Assembly (NCBI GenBank): GCA_027019165.1
Contig: JALUXC010000017.1
Span: 496,001-560,000 of the forward strand
From: Pseudophaeobacter sp.
GTDB taxonomy: Bacteria; Pseudomonadota; Alphaproteobacteria; Rhodobacterales; Rhodobacteraceae
Length of the DNA stretch: 64,000 nucleotides
Direction: 5' to 3'
The position numbers were made by a program, and so were the translations under genes. This document shows, piece by piece, positions 37,047 to 47,093 of the stretch. The notes beneath the pieces are model-generated. The model saw nothing but the letters and a program-made list of their open reading frames with translations. It made no database searches and was not told where the DNA came from. Within the stretch, counting starts at the first letter, position 1. The number at the start of each line of letters is the position of its first letter.

Positions 37047-37927
37047 TCCGTCGCAAGATCAGGGGGCAAGGCACGGCGGCTGATCCGGCGCCATCTCGGC
37101 TCAGATATCGTTTCCAGCGCTGGATGCTGACCCCCGGCATTCGTTTTGGTCTGCGGTTCGGTTTGCCGCTTTGCCTGGTTTGCGTGGCGGCGGCAGGTTA
37201 CATGGCCGACGAGACCCGCCGTGATGCGGTCTGGGGAACGGTTCATTCTATCCGTGCCTCCATCGAGGAACGCCCCGAGTTTCGCGTGAATGTCATGGCG
37301 ATTGATGGGGCAGGGATCAGCGTTTCTGCTGACATCCGCGAGGTGGTGCCGCTTGATTTCCCGGTCAGTTCCTTTGATCTGGACCTTGCGCAAATACGCG
37401 ACCTCATCGAAGGTTTGGATCCGGTGAAAACCGCCGGAGTACGCATCCGTCCGGGCGGAATACTGCAGATCGATGTGGTAGAAAGACAGCCGGCACTGAT
37501 CTGGCGGAGCCGGGACGGTCTTGCACTGCTGGATGATACCGGCGCCCATGTCGCTGAGTTGGGGCGGCGCAGCCTGCACCCTGATCTGCCCTTGATTGCG
37601 GGAAAAGGCGCGGCGGACCATGCGTCCGAAGCTCTGCGCCTGTTTGCGGCGGCCAAACCTCTCGGCGCCCGCCTGAGGGGGCTGGTGCGCGTGGGCGAAC
37701 GGCGCTGGGATGTGGTTCTGGATCGCGGCCAACGAATTATGCTGCCCGAAGCGAACCCGTCACGGGCGTTGGAGCGGGTAATCGTTGTCAGCGAGGTCAA
37801 GGATCTGTTGGAGCGCGACGTGGCAGTGGTGGATATGCGTATTGCCGAGCGTCCGACGGTTCGGATGACGCAGGCCGCGGTGGAAGACTGGTGGCGGATC
37901 CGGGAAATGAATGGCGGGGGGCTGTAA
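37034..37927 (+). CDS. ftsQ: Cell division protein FtsQ
   Basis: This 297-residue bitopic membrane protein links early and late divisome proteins as part of FtsQLB. It has a basic cytoplasmic N-terminus ([12 protein letters not shown]), one transmembrane helix ([20 protein letters not shown]), a periplasmic POTRA domain (about residues 75-145, with [20 protein letters not shown]) and a beta domain. The start at 37034 has GGAGG 7 bases upstream, inside ddl. Confidence 0.92.
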   Translation: MRSLIRRKIRGQGTAADPAPSRLRYRFQRWMLTPGIRFGLRFGLPLCLVCVAAAGYMADETRRDAVWGTVHSIRASIEERPEFRVNVMAIDGAGISVSADIREVVPLDFPVSSFDLDLAQIRDLIEGLDPVKTAGVRIRPGGILQIDVVERQPALIWRSRDGLALLDDTGAHVAELGRRSLHPDLPLIAGKGAADHASEALRLFAAAKPLGARLRGLVRVGERRWDVVLDRGQRIMLPEANPSRALERVIVVSEVKDLLERDVAVVDMRIAERPTVRMTQAAVEDWWRIREMNGGGL

Positions 37928-37928
37928 G

Positions 37929-39263
37929 ATGACGGACTTGTATCAATCTCAGCGTGCCATGCGGCAGATGCGGCGCCAGGCCTTGCAGCGCGGTGTGGTG
38001 GCAATTCTGGATGTGGGCAGCTCAAAAATCGCCTGCCTCGTGCTGCGCTTTGATGGTGTCGGCGATCTGAGTGAGGACGGCTCGATTGGCTCGCTGGCGG
38101 GTCAGTCCGGCTTCCGGGTCATTGGCGCTGCCACCACGCGATCCCGCGGGGTGCAGTTTGGTGAGATTTCTGCCATGCAGGAAACCGAACGCGCCATTCG
38201 AACGGCTGTTCAGGCCGCGCAAAAGATGGCTGGCGTGCGCGTGGATCACGTGATCGCCTGCTTCTCTGGCGCAAATCCCCGCTCTTACGGCCTTGATGCC
38301 AAGGTCGATCTGCAGGATCAGGAAGTTTCAGAAAATGAGATCGCGCGCGTTTTGGCTGCCTGCGAAGTCCCGGACTATGGTGCGGGTCGAGAGGTGATCC
38401 ACGCCCAGCCGGTCAATTTTGCCCTCGATAATCGTTCAGGTCTGTCGGATCCCCGAGGTCAGATGGGGCAAACCCTGTCGGTGGACATGCATATGCTGAC
38501 GGTCGACTCCTCCACGGTGCAAAATCTGATGCGCTGCATCCAGCGCTGTGATCTGGAACTGGCCGGGATTGCCTCTTCGGCCTATGCCTCTGGCTATGCT
38601 GCGCTTGTCGAAGATGAGCAGGAGCTGGGCGCGGCTTGTATCGATATGGGTGGCGGCTCCACCTCGATCTCCATCTTCATGAAAAAGCATATGATCTATG
38701 CCGATGCCGTGCGGATGGGCGGTGATCATATCACCAGCGATATTTCCATGGGGCTGGGCGTTCCCATGGCCAATGCAGAGCGGATCAAGACCTTCTGTGG
38801 CGGCGTCCATGCAACCGGTGCCGATGATCGTGACATGATCGATATCGGCGGCGACACGGGCGACTGGGAGCATGATCGGCGCACCGTCAGCCGGGCCGAA
38901 TTGATTGGCATCATGCGGCCGCGCGTCGAAGAAATACTTGAAGAGGTGCGCGTGCGCCTGGATGCGGCAGGTTTTGACTACTTGCCAAGTCAGCAGATCG
39001 TATTGACCGGTGGCTCAAGCCAGATCATGGGGCTCGACTCTTTGGCCAGCCGTATTTTAGGTCAGCAGGTGCGTCTGGGGCGGCCCTTGCGTGTCCATGG
39101 TTTGCCGCAATCGGCCACCGGACCGGGTTTTGCCTCGGCCGTGGGGCTCAGCCTCTTTGCCGCGCATCCCCAGGATGAGTGGTGGGACTTTGAAATGCCG
39201 GTTGACCGTTACCCGGCGCATTCGTTCCGGCGCGCGTTCAGGTGGTTCAAGGACAACTGGTAA
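37929..39263 (+). CDS. ftsA: Cell division protein FtsA
   Basis: This 444-residue actin-fold ATPase tethers the Z ring to the membrane. It shows AILDVGSSKIACLVLR (phosphate 1), AACIDMGGGSTSISIF (phosphate 2), IVLTGGSSQIMGLDSLA (adenosine motif) and a C-terminal amphipathic tail, SFRRAFRWFKDNW, that inserts in the membrane. The ATG begins 1 base after the ftsQ stop. It precedes ftsZ by a 409-base regulatory gap. Confidence 0.95.
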   Translation: MTDLYQSQRAMRQMRRQALQRGVVAILDVGSSKIACLVLRFDGVGDLSEDGSIGSLAGQSGFRVIGAATTRSRGVQFGEISAMQETERAIRTAVQAAQKMAGVRVDHVIACFSGANPRSYGLDAKVDLQDQEVSENEIARVLAACEVPDYGAGREVIHAQPVNFALDNRSGLSDPRGQMGQTLSVDMHMLTVDSSTVQNLMRCIQRCDLELAGIASSAYASGYAALVEDEQELGAACIDMGGGSTSISIFMKKHMIYADAVRMGGDHITSDISMGLGVPMANAERIKTFCGGVHATGADDRDMIDIGGDTGDWEHDRRTVSRAELIGIMRPRVEEILEEVRVRLDAAGFDYLPSQQIVLTGGSSQIMGLDSLASRILGQQVRLGRPLRVHGLPQSATGPGFASAVGLSLFAAHPQDEWWDFEMPVDRYPAHSFRRAFRWFKDNW

Positions 39264-39672
39264 AGTCGGCGGCGCAGTTCCGCCCGCTTGCTCAGGCCTT
39301 GGAGGGCAAAAAAACCGCTGTTGGACCAGCTAAGCCCCGTGACAGGGCCGTTGATTGCCGTTAGATTCTTGTTAACGGACGCGAAAAGCGACGAGTCAGA
39401 TGGCCGGGCAGTGGCCAAACCGCGATACCCGAAGATCTGATCCGGTGGCCAGAAGGGCGCCGGGATGCGCTGGTTTTTGTGTAGCGCCCCCCTATGGGCC
39501 GCTACATCTGTCTCGTTCGGCGAAATACCGCGAAAAAACCTGGGTTCTAGCCCATATTTTGTGACGTATTTCGCTTTTTGGGATGACGTGAGTCCGTGCC
39601 TGCGGTACAGTTTTCGCAGAAAAGTCAGGAAAAGGCCCTTGCGGGAGGGCTGTAAACACAGGCGGAAAGAGC
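39264..39672. promoter_or_regulatory. ftsZ upstream regulatory region
   Basis: This 409-base gap has no gene but several division-control signals. TTAG-ATTCTTG-TTAAC (39361-39376) is a one-mismatch CtrA box, and GANTC (CcrM methylation) sites lie at 39364-39368, 39393-39397 and 39590-39594. The ribosome site GGAAAGAG lies just before ATG 39673. Confidence 0.5.
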
Positions 39673-41337
39673 ATGACATTGAACCTCTCGTTGCCCGGAC
39701 AGGAAGAGTTGAAGCCCAAGATCACCGTGTTCGGTGTTGGTGGTGCTGGTGGTAATGCGGTCAACAATATGATCGCAAAGGCGCTTGAGGGGGTCGATTT
39801 CGTCGTCGCCAACACGGATGCTCAGGCCCTGCAGCAAAGCGCGGCTAAAAGCCGGATCCAACTCGGGATCAAGGTCACCGAAGGTCTTGGCGCCGGCGCT
39901 CGTCCGCAGGTTGGCTCTGCCGCAGCTGAGGAAAGCATCGAGCAGATCGTCGATCATCTCGCGGGAGCGCATATGTGCTTTATCACCGCCGGTATGGGGG
40001 GTGGCACCGGAACCGGCGCTGCTCCGATCATCGCGCAGGCCGCGCGGGAGCTGGGCGTTCTGACCGTTGGCGTGGTGACCAAACCCTTCCAGTTCGAAGG
40101 CGGCAAGCGCATGCGCCAGGCCGAAGACGGTGTCGAGGCACTGCAAAAGGTCGTTGATACGCTGATCATCATCCCGAACCAGAACCTGTTCCGTCTGGCC
40201 AATGAGAAGACCACCTTTACCGAGGCGTTTTCCATGGCGGATGACGTTCTCTATCAGGGCGTCAAAGGCGTGACCGACCTGATGGTCCGCCCGGGCCTGA
40301 TCAACCTCGACTTTGCGGACGTGCGCGCCGTGATGGACGAGATGGGCAAGGCGATGATGGGCACCGGCGAGGCCGAAGGCGAAGATCGCGCCATTCAGGC
40401 CGCTGAAAAGGCTATCGCGAACCCGCTTCTGGACGAGATTTCCCTGCGCGGTGCGCGCGGCGTCCTGATCAATATCACGGGCGCTCATGACCTGACGCTG
40501 TTTGAGCTGGATGAAGCTGCCAACCGCATTCGCGAAGAGGTGGATCCGGATGCGAACATCATCGTTGGCTCAACGCTTGACACCGAAATGGAAGGCAAGA
40601 TGCGCGTTTCCGTGGTTGCCACCGGAATTGACGCCTCCGAAGTGAATACCGACATGCCCGTGCCGCGACGCCCGATGGCTGCGCCACTGAAAAAGACCGT
40701 AAGCGTTGAAGAAACCCGCGCTGCTCCGCTGGAACTGGAAACGCAGGCTGAACACCAGCCCGCAGCGGTCGCCGAAAGCGTTGAAGCTCCCGAGCCAAGC
40801 CTGTTTGAAGGCATGGAAGGCACGCCCGCTGCCGCCGAGGTCAGCCAGCAGGCCGCTCAGTCCGAAGTCTATGATGACGATGGACTGCCGCCCCCTGCCT
40901 ATCAGCCACAGGTGCCAGAATTCCAACCTCAGGCAGATGCCGCTGAGCCTGCCGCCGAGGCATTCGTTGCGCCGAAACCTCCTGCACCGGGAACGCCATC
41001 CCAGGACGCGATCGTGCGTTTGCAGGCCGCAGCACAGAGAGCCCAGGCGCAGCAAGCACCGCAACAGCAGCGCCCAGCCGCGGCGCCCCAGCAGGCCGCA
41101 GCTCAGCCGCAAGAACAGCGCCGGTTTGGTTTGAATTCCCTCATTCACCGGATGACGGGCAGTACTGCCGAAGGGGCTGAAACCAAGCATCAGCCCGTGC
41201 GTCAGCAACCGCAGGCTCCGCAACAAGCCCCGCAACAGGCCGCCGCTCCTCAGGCCGCGCCGCAACCCGCACAGCAGGCTGACGCGGATCAGGAGCGCAT
41301 TGAAATTCCGGCGTTTCTGCGCCGTCAGGCCAACTGA
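39673..41337 (+). CDS. ftsZ: Cell division GTPase FtsZ
   Basis: This 554-residue tubulin homologue forms the Z ring. The GTPase core (about 1-315) has [13 protein letters not shown], the tubulin signature [16 protein letters not shown], and the synergy-loop [11 protein letters not shown]. The C-terminal linker (about 320-535) is unusually long, rich in Gln, Pro and Ala and tracts such as [15 protein letters not shown], and ends in the conserved peptide [11 protein letters not shown] that binds FtsA and other partners. Most bacterial FtsZs are near 380 residues; long linkers are common in alphaproteobacteria. A terminator follows. Confidence 0.97.
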   Translation: MTLNLSLPGQEELKPKITVFGVGGAGGNAVNNMIAKALEGVDFVVANTDAQALQQSAAKSRIQLGIKVTEGLGAGARPQVGSAAAEESIEQIVDHLAGAHMCFITAGMGGGTGTGAAPIIAQAARELGVLTVGVVTKPFQFEGGKRMRQAEDGVEALQKVVDTLIIIPNQNLFRLANEKTTFTEAFSMADDVLYQGVKGVTDLMVRPGLINLDFADVRAVMDEMGKAMMGTGEAEGEDRAIQAAEKAIANPLLDEISLRGARGVLINITGAHDLTLFELDEAANRIREEVDPDANIIVGSTLDTEMEGKMRVSVVATGIDASEVNTDMPVPRRPMAAPLKKTVSVEETRAAPLELETQAEHQPAAVAESVEAPEPSLFEGMEGTPAAAEVSQQAAQSEVYDDDGLPPPAYQPQVPEFQPQADAAEPAAEAFVAPKPPAPGTPSQDAIVRLQAAAQRAQAQQAPQQQRPAAAPQQAAAQPQEQRRFGLNSLIHRMTGSTAEGAETKHQPVRQQPQAPQQAPQQAAAPQAAPQPAQQADADQERIEIPAFLRRQAN

Positions 41338-41360
41338 AACGCTTGAGAAATACATTTTGG

Positions 41361-41386
41361 GGGTCGCCTTTGGGCGACCCTTTTTG
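41361..41386 (+). terminator. Intrinsic terminator after ftsZ
   Basis: GGGTCGCC and GGCGACCC form an 8-bp stem with a 4-base loop, followed by TTTTTG, 23 bases after the ftsZ stop. Confidence 0.9.
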
Positions 41387-41537
41387 TTTAAAAACAGTGA
41401 TCTAAGGTGTGGTGAGCAGGGTTTTGCCTATGTGTTTCACGCATGTTTCATTCCGTTACAAAGATTGAGTTGAGGCATCGGGCGAGACTCCTTACCTATC
41501 GTCGGCAAGCCAGTCCAAGTAGGCTGGACGCAGATGA

Positions 41538-42485
41538 ATGAGGCGCAAGGTGCAAAACACCCTGAAAGCATCGGTGACATTTGAGGGCCCAGGCCTTCAT
41601 TCCGGCGAGACCGCGAGAATGGTTCTGCGGCCGGCACAGGCAGGTCATGGCATTCGCTTTAAGCGCACCGACATCGCTTTGGGGGACAGCATCATTCCAG
41701 CCCGCTGGGATTATGTGGAGCGGACTGCATTGTGCACACGCCTTGTCAATGCAGCTGGCGTTTCCGTGTCGACCGTCGAACACGTGATGGCCGCGCTGGC
41801 AGGTTGCGGCGTGCACAACGCCCTGGTCGAGATCGACGGTCCTGAGGTTCCGATCCTCGACGGCTCTTCGGCGCCTTTCGTGCGCGGCATCATGCAAGAA
41901 GGTGTGCGCCGCCTCGATGCGCCGGTTCAGGCTTTGCAGATCCTAAAGGAAGTCAGCGTCGAAAAAGACGGGGCCAAGGCAACGCTTTTGCCCAGCGACC
42001 GGCTTGTGATCGAATTTCATATCGACTTCTCCGAGAAGGGGATCGGCCGCCAAAGCAAGGAACTGGATCTGCGCAATGGCGCTTTTGCCCGTGAGCTTTG
42101 CGACAGCCGTACCTTCTGCCGTCGCGCGGATGTCGAAGCCATGCAGGCCAACGGACTGGCGCTTGGCGGTGTGCCTGGCGAGAATGCGATTGTGTTTGAC
42201 GGCGACAGCATCGAGAGTGGCGAGGGTTTGCGTCATGGCGATGAGCCGGTTCGCCACAAGATGCTCGACGCGCTTGGTGATCTGGCGCTGGCCGGTGCGC
42301 CCATCGTGGGCCGCTACATCGGAGAGCGGGCAGGCCACGCTTTGACGAACACCCTGCTGCGTGCGCTTTTTGCAACTCCGGGCGCTGTGCGTCTGGTTGA
42401 CTGCGATCCGGCCATGGTGGCCCGTCTTCCGGGGCAGGGCCTTGTCTGGGGAGAAATCCCCAGAGCAAACCGTCGGGTTGCTTGA
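41538..42485 (+). CDS. lpxC: UDP-3-O-acyl-N-acetylglucosamine deacetylase
   Basis: This 315-residue zinc enzyme commits UDP-GlcNAc derivatives to lipid A synthesis. The zinc-site motif VSTVEHVMAALAG (His82) and the second metal-binding segment RHKMLDALGDLALAG are present, as are GPGLHSGE near the N-terminus and the catalytic His in GERAGHALTN. It lies after the ftsZ terminator, so it is probably transcribed from its own promoter. The 260 bases after it hold nothing recognised. Confidence 0.96.
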   Translation: MRRKVQNTLKASVTFEGPGLHSGETARMVLRPAQAGHGIRFKRTDIALGDSIIPARWDYVERTALCTRLVNAAGVSVSTVEHVMAALAGCGVHNALVEIDGPEVPILDGSSAPFVRGIMQEGVRRLDAPVQALQILKEVSVEKDGAKATLLPSDRLVIEFHIDFSEKGIGRQSKELDLRNGAFARELCDSRTFCRRADVEAMQANGLALGGVPGENAIVFDGDSIESGEGLRHGDEPVRHKMLDALGDLALAGAPIVGRYIGERAGHALTNTLLRALFATPGAVRLVDCDPAMVARLPGQGLVWGEIPRANRRVA

Positions 42486-42745
42486 TCCGATCATTGGTTT
42501 CACATCACAACTCAAGATGGGCGCCTCGCTGTCACGCTCAGGGGGTCCCTTTTTGCTGTGTGGATGGGGCCATGCTCCTTTGCTCTGTCCCGTTGAGCGG
42601 TCGGAGCGCTTGACCAATGCGGGCATTCTCTGCCAAGTGAGGGGCAAGGTGGGTTATTGGCGTTTTGCACGCTTAATGAATGTGCTAGACCGGGCTAAAC
42701 CGGGGGCGGACACCCGCGAGTCACATGCGGTAAGGTGAGGCAAAT

Positions 42746-43594
42746 ATGATCGGCATCAGGGCAGGAGCCAAATTCATCGGCGCGGTTCTTGTGATGGCTG
42801 CACTGTCGGGCTGTGGCGGCGACGGTGGAGCGGCAGAAAGCTCAACCCCGCTGGATGGCTATACACCCAAGCAGATTTTCGAGCGTGGCGAGTTTGAACT
42901 GGAGCGCAATCGCTCAAAGGATGCGGCTTTCTATTTCTCCGAGATTGAGCGCCTGTACCCCTATTCGGAGTGGGCAAAACAGGCCTTGATTATGCAGGCC
43001 TATTCCCTGCACAAATCCAAGGATTACGAAAACAGCCGGGCCGCTGCGCAGCGTTTCATCGATTTCTATCCGACCGAAGAAGATGCAGCCTATGCGCAGT
43101 ACCTTCTTGCCCTCAGCTACTATGACCAGATTGACGAAGTCGGCCGGGATCAGGGGCTGACCTTCCAGGCCTTGCAGGCACTGCGGACCGTTATCGAAGT
43201 CTATCCTGACAGCGAATACGCCAGTTCGGCGATTCTGAAATTCGATCTGGCCTTTGACCACCTTGCAGCCAAGGAAATGGAAATTGGCCGCTATTACCTT
43301 CGCAAGAAACACTACACTTCGGCCATAAATCGTTTCCGGGTGGTGGTTGAAGAGTTCCAAACCACAAGCCATACGCCCGAGGCGCTGCATCGACTGGTTG
43401 AGGCGTATCTGTCGCTTGGCCTTGTCGAGGAGGCTCAGACTGCGGGTGCTATCCTTGGCCACAACTACCAATCGACCGAATGGTATGAAGACAGTTATGA
43501 GCTTTTGACCTCGCAAGGGCTTAAGCTGCGCGACCGGGGCAACAACTGGCTCAGCCAGATTTACCGGCAGTCGATCAAAGGCCAGTGGCTCTAG
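42746..43594 (+). CDS. bamD: Outer-membrane assembly lipoprotein BamD
   Basis: This 282-residue lipoprotein is an essential part of the BAM complex that inserts beta-barrel proteins. The signal peptide ends in the lipobox LSGC (lipidated Cys23), and TPR-like repeats follow (KQIFERGEFELERNRSKDA, then RLYPYSEWAKQALIMQAY, typical of YfiO/BamD). It precedes recN by 24 bases, and this bamD-recN pairing is frequent in alphaproteobacteria. Confidence 0.94.
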   Translation: MIGIRAGAKFIGAVLVMAALSGCGGDGGAAESSTPLDGYTPKQIFERGEFELERNRSKDAAFYFSEIERLYPYSEWAKQALIMQAYSLHKSKDYENSRAAAQRFIDFYPTEEDAAYAQYLLALSYYDQIDEVGRDQGLTFQALQALRTVIEVYPDSEYASSAILKFDLAFDHLAAKEMEIGRYYLRKKHYTSAINRFRVVVEEFQTTSHTPEALHRLVEAYLSLGLVEEAQTAGAILGHNYQSTEWYEDSYELLTSQGLKLRDRGNNWLSQIYRQSIKGQWL

Positions 43595-43618
43595 GGGTGC
43601 TGGCAACGGGGCAAGGCA

Positions 43619-45265
43619 ATGCTGCGTGCGCTTGATATTCGCGACATCCTGATCATCGATCATCTTGAGCTGAACTTTCAGCCTGGTTTGAATGTGCTGA
43701 CCGGTGAGACCGGTGCCGGTAAGTCGATCCTTCTGGATTCGCTTGGCTTTGTGCTGGGCTGGCGCGGGCGGGCTGAGCTTGTCCGCCAGGGGGCCAAGCA
43801 GGGCGAGGTGGTGGCTGAGTTCGATCTTGCTGAGGATCACCCGGCCCATCGCGTTCTGGAAGAGGCCGGGCTGCCCACTGGCCGCGAGTTGATCCTGCGC
43901 CGCGTCAACACCTCAGAGGGGCGCAAAACGGCGTGGGTCAACGATCGGCGCTGTTCGGGAGAGGTGTTGCGGGCGCTGTCAGAAACCCTGGTTGAGCTGC
44001 ACGGCCAGCATGATGATCGTGGTCTTCTGGATCCCAAAGGCCATCGCAGCCTTCTGGATGCTTTTGCGAGTGCGGAAAAGGCCCTGTCGGACACCCGCAG
44101 CGCGTGGAGCGACATGGCCCGAGCCCGAAAAACGGTAGAGGCAACCCGCGCGGCTCTGGATGCGGTGCGGGCCGAAGAGGAATTCCTGCGTCACGCAGTT
44201 GCAGAGCTCGACAAGCTGGCCCCCGAACCGGGCGAGGATGAAGCGCTGGATGCGCGCCGCCGCCAGATGCAGGGCGCCGAGAGGATCCGCGGAGACATCG
44301 CACGCGCCCATGCGCTTTTGAGCGAAGGTGCGGACCCGGCCATGGGAGAGGCACAACGCTGGCTGGAAGGGGTCATGGGCGCCGATGAGGCGGGCCTTGA
44401 TGAGCCGCTGGCTGCGCTCAGCCGGGCCATGATCGAATTGGCAGATGCTCAGGACGGGGTTGAGCGGGTTCTGGAAAGCCTCGATTTCAACCCGGCGGAT
44501 CTGGAGGCCTGTGAAGAGCGGTTGTTTGCCATTCGTGCCATGGCCCGCAAACATGACGTCTTGCCGGATGATCTGTCGGTTCATGCTGATGCTTTGCGCG
44601 CCAAGCTTGCAGCGCTGGACGCCGGCGATCAGGATTTGGCCGATCAGGAGGCCGCCCTGCGTGAGGCCGAGAACCGCTATGCAACAGCTGCCGAGGCGTT
44701 GAGCGCCCTGCGCAGCGCGCGGGCATCCGCTTTGGACACGGCAGTGATGGCGGAACTGGCGCCGCTCAAGATGGAGCGTGCCGTCTTTGAAACGCGGATC
44801 ACAAAAGGTCAGGCAGGTCCGGAAGGGCACGACGATGTCGCCTTCACGGTTGCCACCAACCCGGGGGCACCCGCAGGGCCTTTGAACAAGATCGCCTCCG
44901 GCGGCGAACTCAGCCGGTTTCTGCTTGCGCTGAAGGTCTGTTTGCGCGGCGATGAGCAGGACAAGACGCTGATCTTCGATGAGATTGATCGCGGTGTTGG
45001 CGGGGCAACGGCTGATGCGGTCGGGCGCAGGCTGAAATCCCTTGCCGAAGGTGGGCAAGTGCTTGTGGTGACACATTCTCCACAGGTGGCAGCCCAAGGT
45101 GCGCATCATTGGCGTGTACAAAAACAGGTCTCAAACGGGATGACGCTGTCTGAAGTCGTGCCGCTGAGCGCAGATGAACGCGTCGATGAAATTGCCCGCA
45201 TGGTTTCTGGCGATACGATCACCAAAGAAGCCCGGGCGGCTGCCGGTGCCCTGTTGACCGGATAG
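43619..45265 (+). CDS. recN: DNA repair protein RecN
   Basis: This 548-residue SMC-like ATPase acts in double-strand-break repair. It has Walker A GETGAGKS (29-36), a long central coiled coil, the ABC signature SGGELSRFLLALK, and Walker B TLIFDEIDRGVGG. GGGGCAAGG precedes the ATG, and the gene is probably co-transcribed with bamD. Confidence 0.96.
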   Translation: MLRALDIRDILIIDHLELNFQPGLNVLTGETGAGKSILLDSLGFVLGWRGRAELVRQGAKQGEVVAEFDLAEDHPAHRVLEEAGLPTGRELILRRVNTSEGRKTAWVNDRRCSGEVLRALSETLVELHGQHDDRGLLDPKGHRSLLDAFASAEKALSDTRSAWSDMARARKTVEATRAALDAVRAEEEFLRHAVAELDKLAPEPGEDEALDARRRQMQGAERIRGDIARAHALLSEGADPAMGEAQRWLEGVMGADEAGLDEPLAALSRAMIELADAQDGVERVLESLDFNPADLEACEERLFAIRAMARKHDVLPDDLSVHADALRAKLAALDAGDQDLADQEAALREAENRYATAAEALSALRSARASALDTAVMAELAPLKMERAVFETRITKGQAGPEGHDDVAFTVATNPGAPAGPLNKIASGGELSRFLLALKVCLRGDEQDKTLIFDEIDRGVGGATADAVGRRLKSLAEGGQVLVVTHSPQVAAQGAHHWRVQKQVSNGMTLSEVVPLSADERVDEIARMVSGDTITKEARAAAGALLTG

Positions 45266-45349
45266 TTTTTGCGGCATCCGGGCAAAGGAGTTTGCAGTTT
45301 GGCAACCTGTTCTGCCTAAATGGAAAAGGCAGAAGTTCGAAGGCGCACC

Positions 45350-47065
45350 ATGGCAGAACACCCCAGACAAGGATTGAAGGCCCTGACCCTGCAGGGGCTG
45401 GCATGGCTGCGGGATATCTGGCGCATTCTCTTGCACCGTGGCCCCAGCCAGTTTCAGTTCTGGCTGATCGCGCTGTTGATCGGTGTCGCTGCAGGGTTTG
45501 CTGCGCTTGCTTTTCGCAAAGGGATCACCGCCTTGCAAGGCTGGGTCTACGGCGCTGATGACATTGATTTCCTGCACAGCTTTGCCCAAGGGCTGCCATG
45601 GTATGTGCTTTTGATCATTCCGACCGTGGGCGGGCTGATCGTCGGATTGATCCTGCACTATTTTACGCCAGATGGACGTGTGCGTTCTGTTGCCGATGTG
45701 ATCGAGGGCGCCGCGATGCGAAATGGGCGCGTTGAGATCCGCGAGGGTCTTGGCTCTGCGCTCGCGTCTTTCCTGACACTTTCGACTGGCGGTTCGTCCG
45801 GGCGAGAGGGGCCCGTGGTCCACTTGGCGGGGGTCATCTCAAGCTGGGTGAGCGACAGGATCAAGGCCGACGGCATCACTGGGCGCGATTTGCTCGGCTG
45901 CGCCGTTGCGGCGGCGGTTTCCGCCAGCTTCAATGCTCCCATTGCGGGCGCTTTGTTTGCGCTCGAAGTGGTGCTGCGCCATTTTGCGGTGCATGCCTTT
46001 GCGCCGATCGTGATCGCGTCTGTTGCGGGGACGGTGATCAACCGGCTCGAATATGGCGATGTGACAGAGTTTACGCTGAACACGCCGGGTGCATTGCAGT
46101 TCTACGTAGAGCTGCCCGCCTTTTTGATGCTCGGGCTTGTGTGCGGACTGGTGGCCGTGATCCTGATGCGCTCGATCTTTTGGGCGGACCATCTGGGAAC
46201 AGAAGTGCAAAACGCGTTGTCTTTGCCACGTTGGCTACGCCCTGCCGTTTCTGGTGCGCTGCTGGGGCTGATCGCGATCTGGTTCCCTCATATCATCGGC
46301 GTGGGCTATGAAACCACGGTGCTCGCCCTGACCGGCGGCCTGGTGTTGTCACAGGCGATCCTCTTTACCCTGGTCAAGGCAGTGGCCGTTGCCGTGACCA
46401 TGGGCGGGCGCATGGGGGGCGGGGTCTTTTCCCCATCTTTGATGATTGGCGCGATGACAGGGTTGGCGTTTGGCTTGATCGCGACTTCGGTCCTGCCGGA
46501 TGTCTCTGGCACCCATACGCTTTATGCCTTTGCCGGGATGGGTGCGGTGGCCGCTGCGGTGCTCGGTGCGCCGATTTCCACGACGCTGATCGTTTTTGAG
46601 CTGACCGGCGATTGGCAGATCGGTCTTGCGGTCATGGTCGCGGTTTCCCTGTCGACTGCGCTGGCGTCGCGGCTGGTCGATCGCTCATTCTTCCTGACGC
46701 AACTGGAGCGCCGCAATATTCATTGTGCGGCTGGACCGCAGGCCTACCTTCTCGCCCTTCTGCGAGTAGGCAGCCTGATGCGGCCTTTGGATGATCCGCG
46801 AAGCCCTGCCGAAGAAGACTGCATTGAGATGATCGAACAAGGCTTGATGTTGCGCTCCGATCAGACACTCGAGGCGGCATTGCCTGTGTTCGACCGTGCC
46901 GGTGTCGCCTACCTGCCGGTCATTGAGGCAAACGCGGCAGAGCTTTCCCCCGGAGCTTCAAAAGCGGAGAGCAGCGTCAAACTGCTGGGCACGCTCTTTC
47001 ATGTGGATGCGCTCAAAGCCTACAATAGGGCACTGGTTGCCACCGCAGCGGAAGAGCACAGCTAG
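45350..47065 (+). CDS. ClC-type chloride channel/antiporter with C-terminal CBS-like domain
   Basis: This 571-residue membrane protein has the ClC gating motif SSGREGPVVHLAG, with the key Glu153, and GGRMGGGVFSPSLMIGAMTG in the second half, about sixteen intramembrane helices in all. The first selectivity motif (GSGIP in E. coli ClcA) is replaced by DGRVRSVADVIEG, so ion selectivity may differ. A cytosolic C-terminal domain (about 445-571) resembles CBS regions. The ATG at 45350 has GAAGG upstream; 45320 is a weaker option. Confidence 0.9.
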   Translation: MAEHPRQGLKALTLQGLAWLRDIWRILLHRGPSQFQFWLIALLIGVAAGFAALAFRKGITALQGWVYGADDIDFLHSFAQGLPWYVLLIIPTVGGLIVGLILHYFTPDGRVRSVADVIEGAAMRNGRVEIREGLGSALASFLTLSTGGSSGREGPVVHLAGVISSWVSDRIKADGITGRDLLGCAVAAAVSASFNAPIAGALFALEVVLRHFAVHAFAPIVIASVAGTVINRLEYGDVTEFTLNTPGALQFYVELPAFLMLGLVCGLVAVILMRSIFWADHLGTEVQNALSLPRWLRPAVSGALLGLIAIWFPHIIGVGYETTVLALTGGLVLSQAILFTLVKAVAVAVTMGGRMGGGVFSPSLMIGAMTGLAFGLIATSVLPDVSGTHTLYAFAGMGAVAAAVLGAPISTTLIVFELTGDWQIGLAVMVAVSLSTALASRLVDRSFFLTQLERRNIHCAAGPQAYLLALLRVGSLMRPLDDPRSPAEEDCIEMIEQGLMLRSDQTLEAALPVFDRAGVAYLPVIEANAAELSPGASKAESSVKLLGTLFHVDALKAYNRALVATAAEEHS

Positions 47066-47093
47066 GCGAGGATATTCGCGCTTTGCGTGGCTC

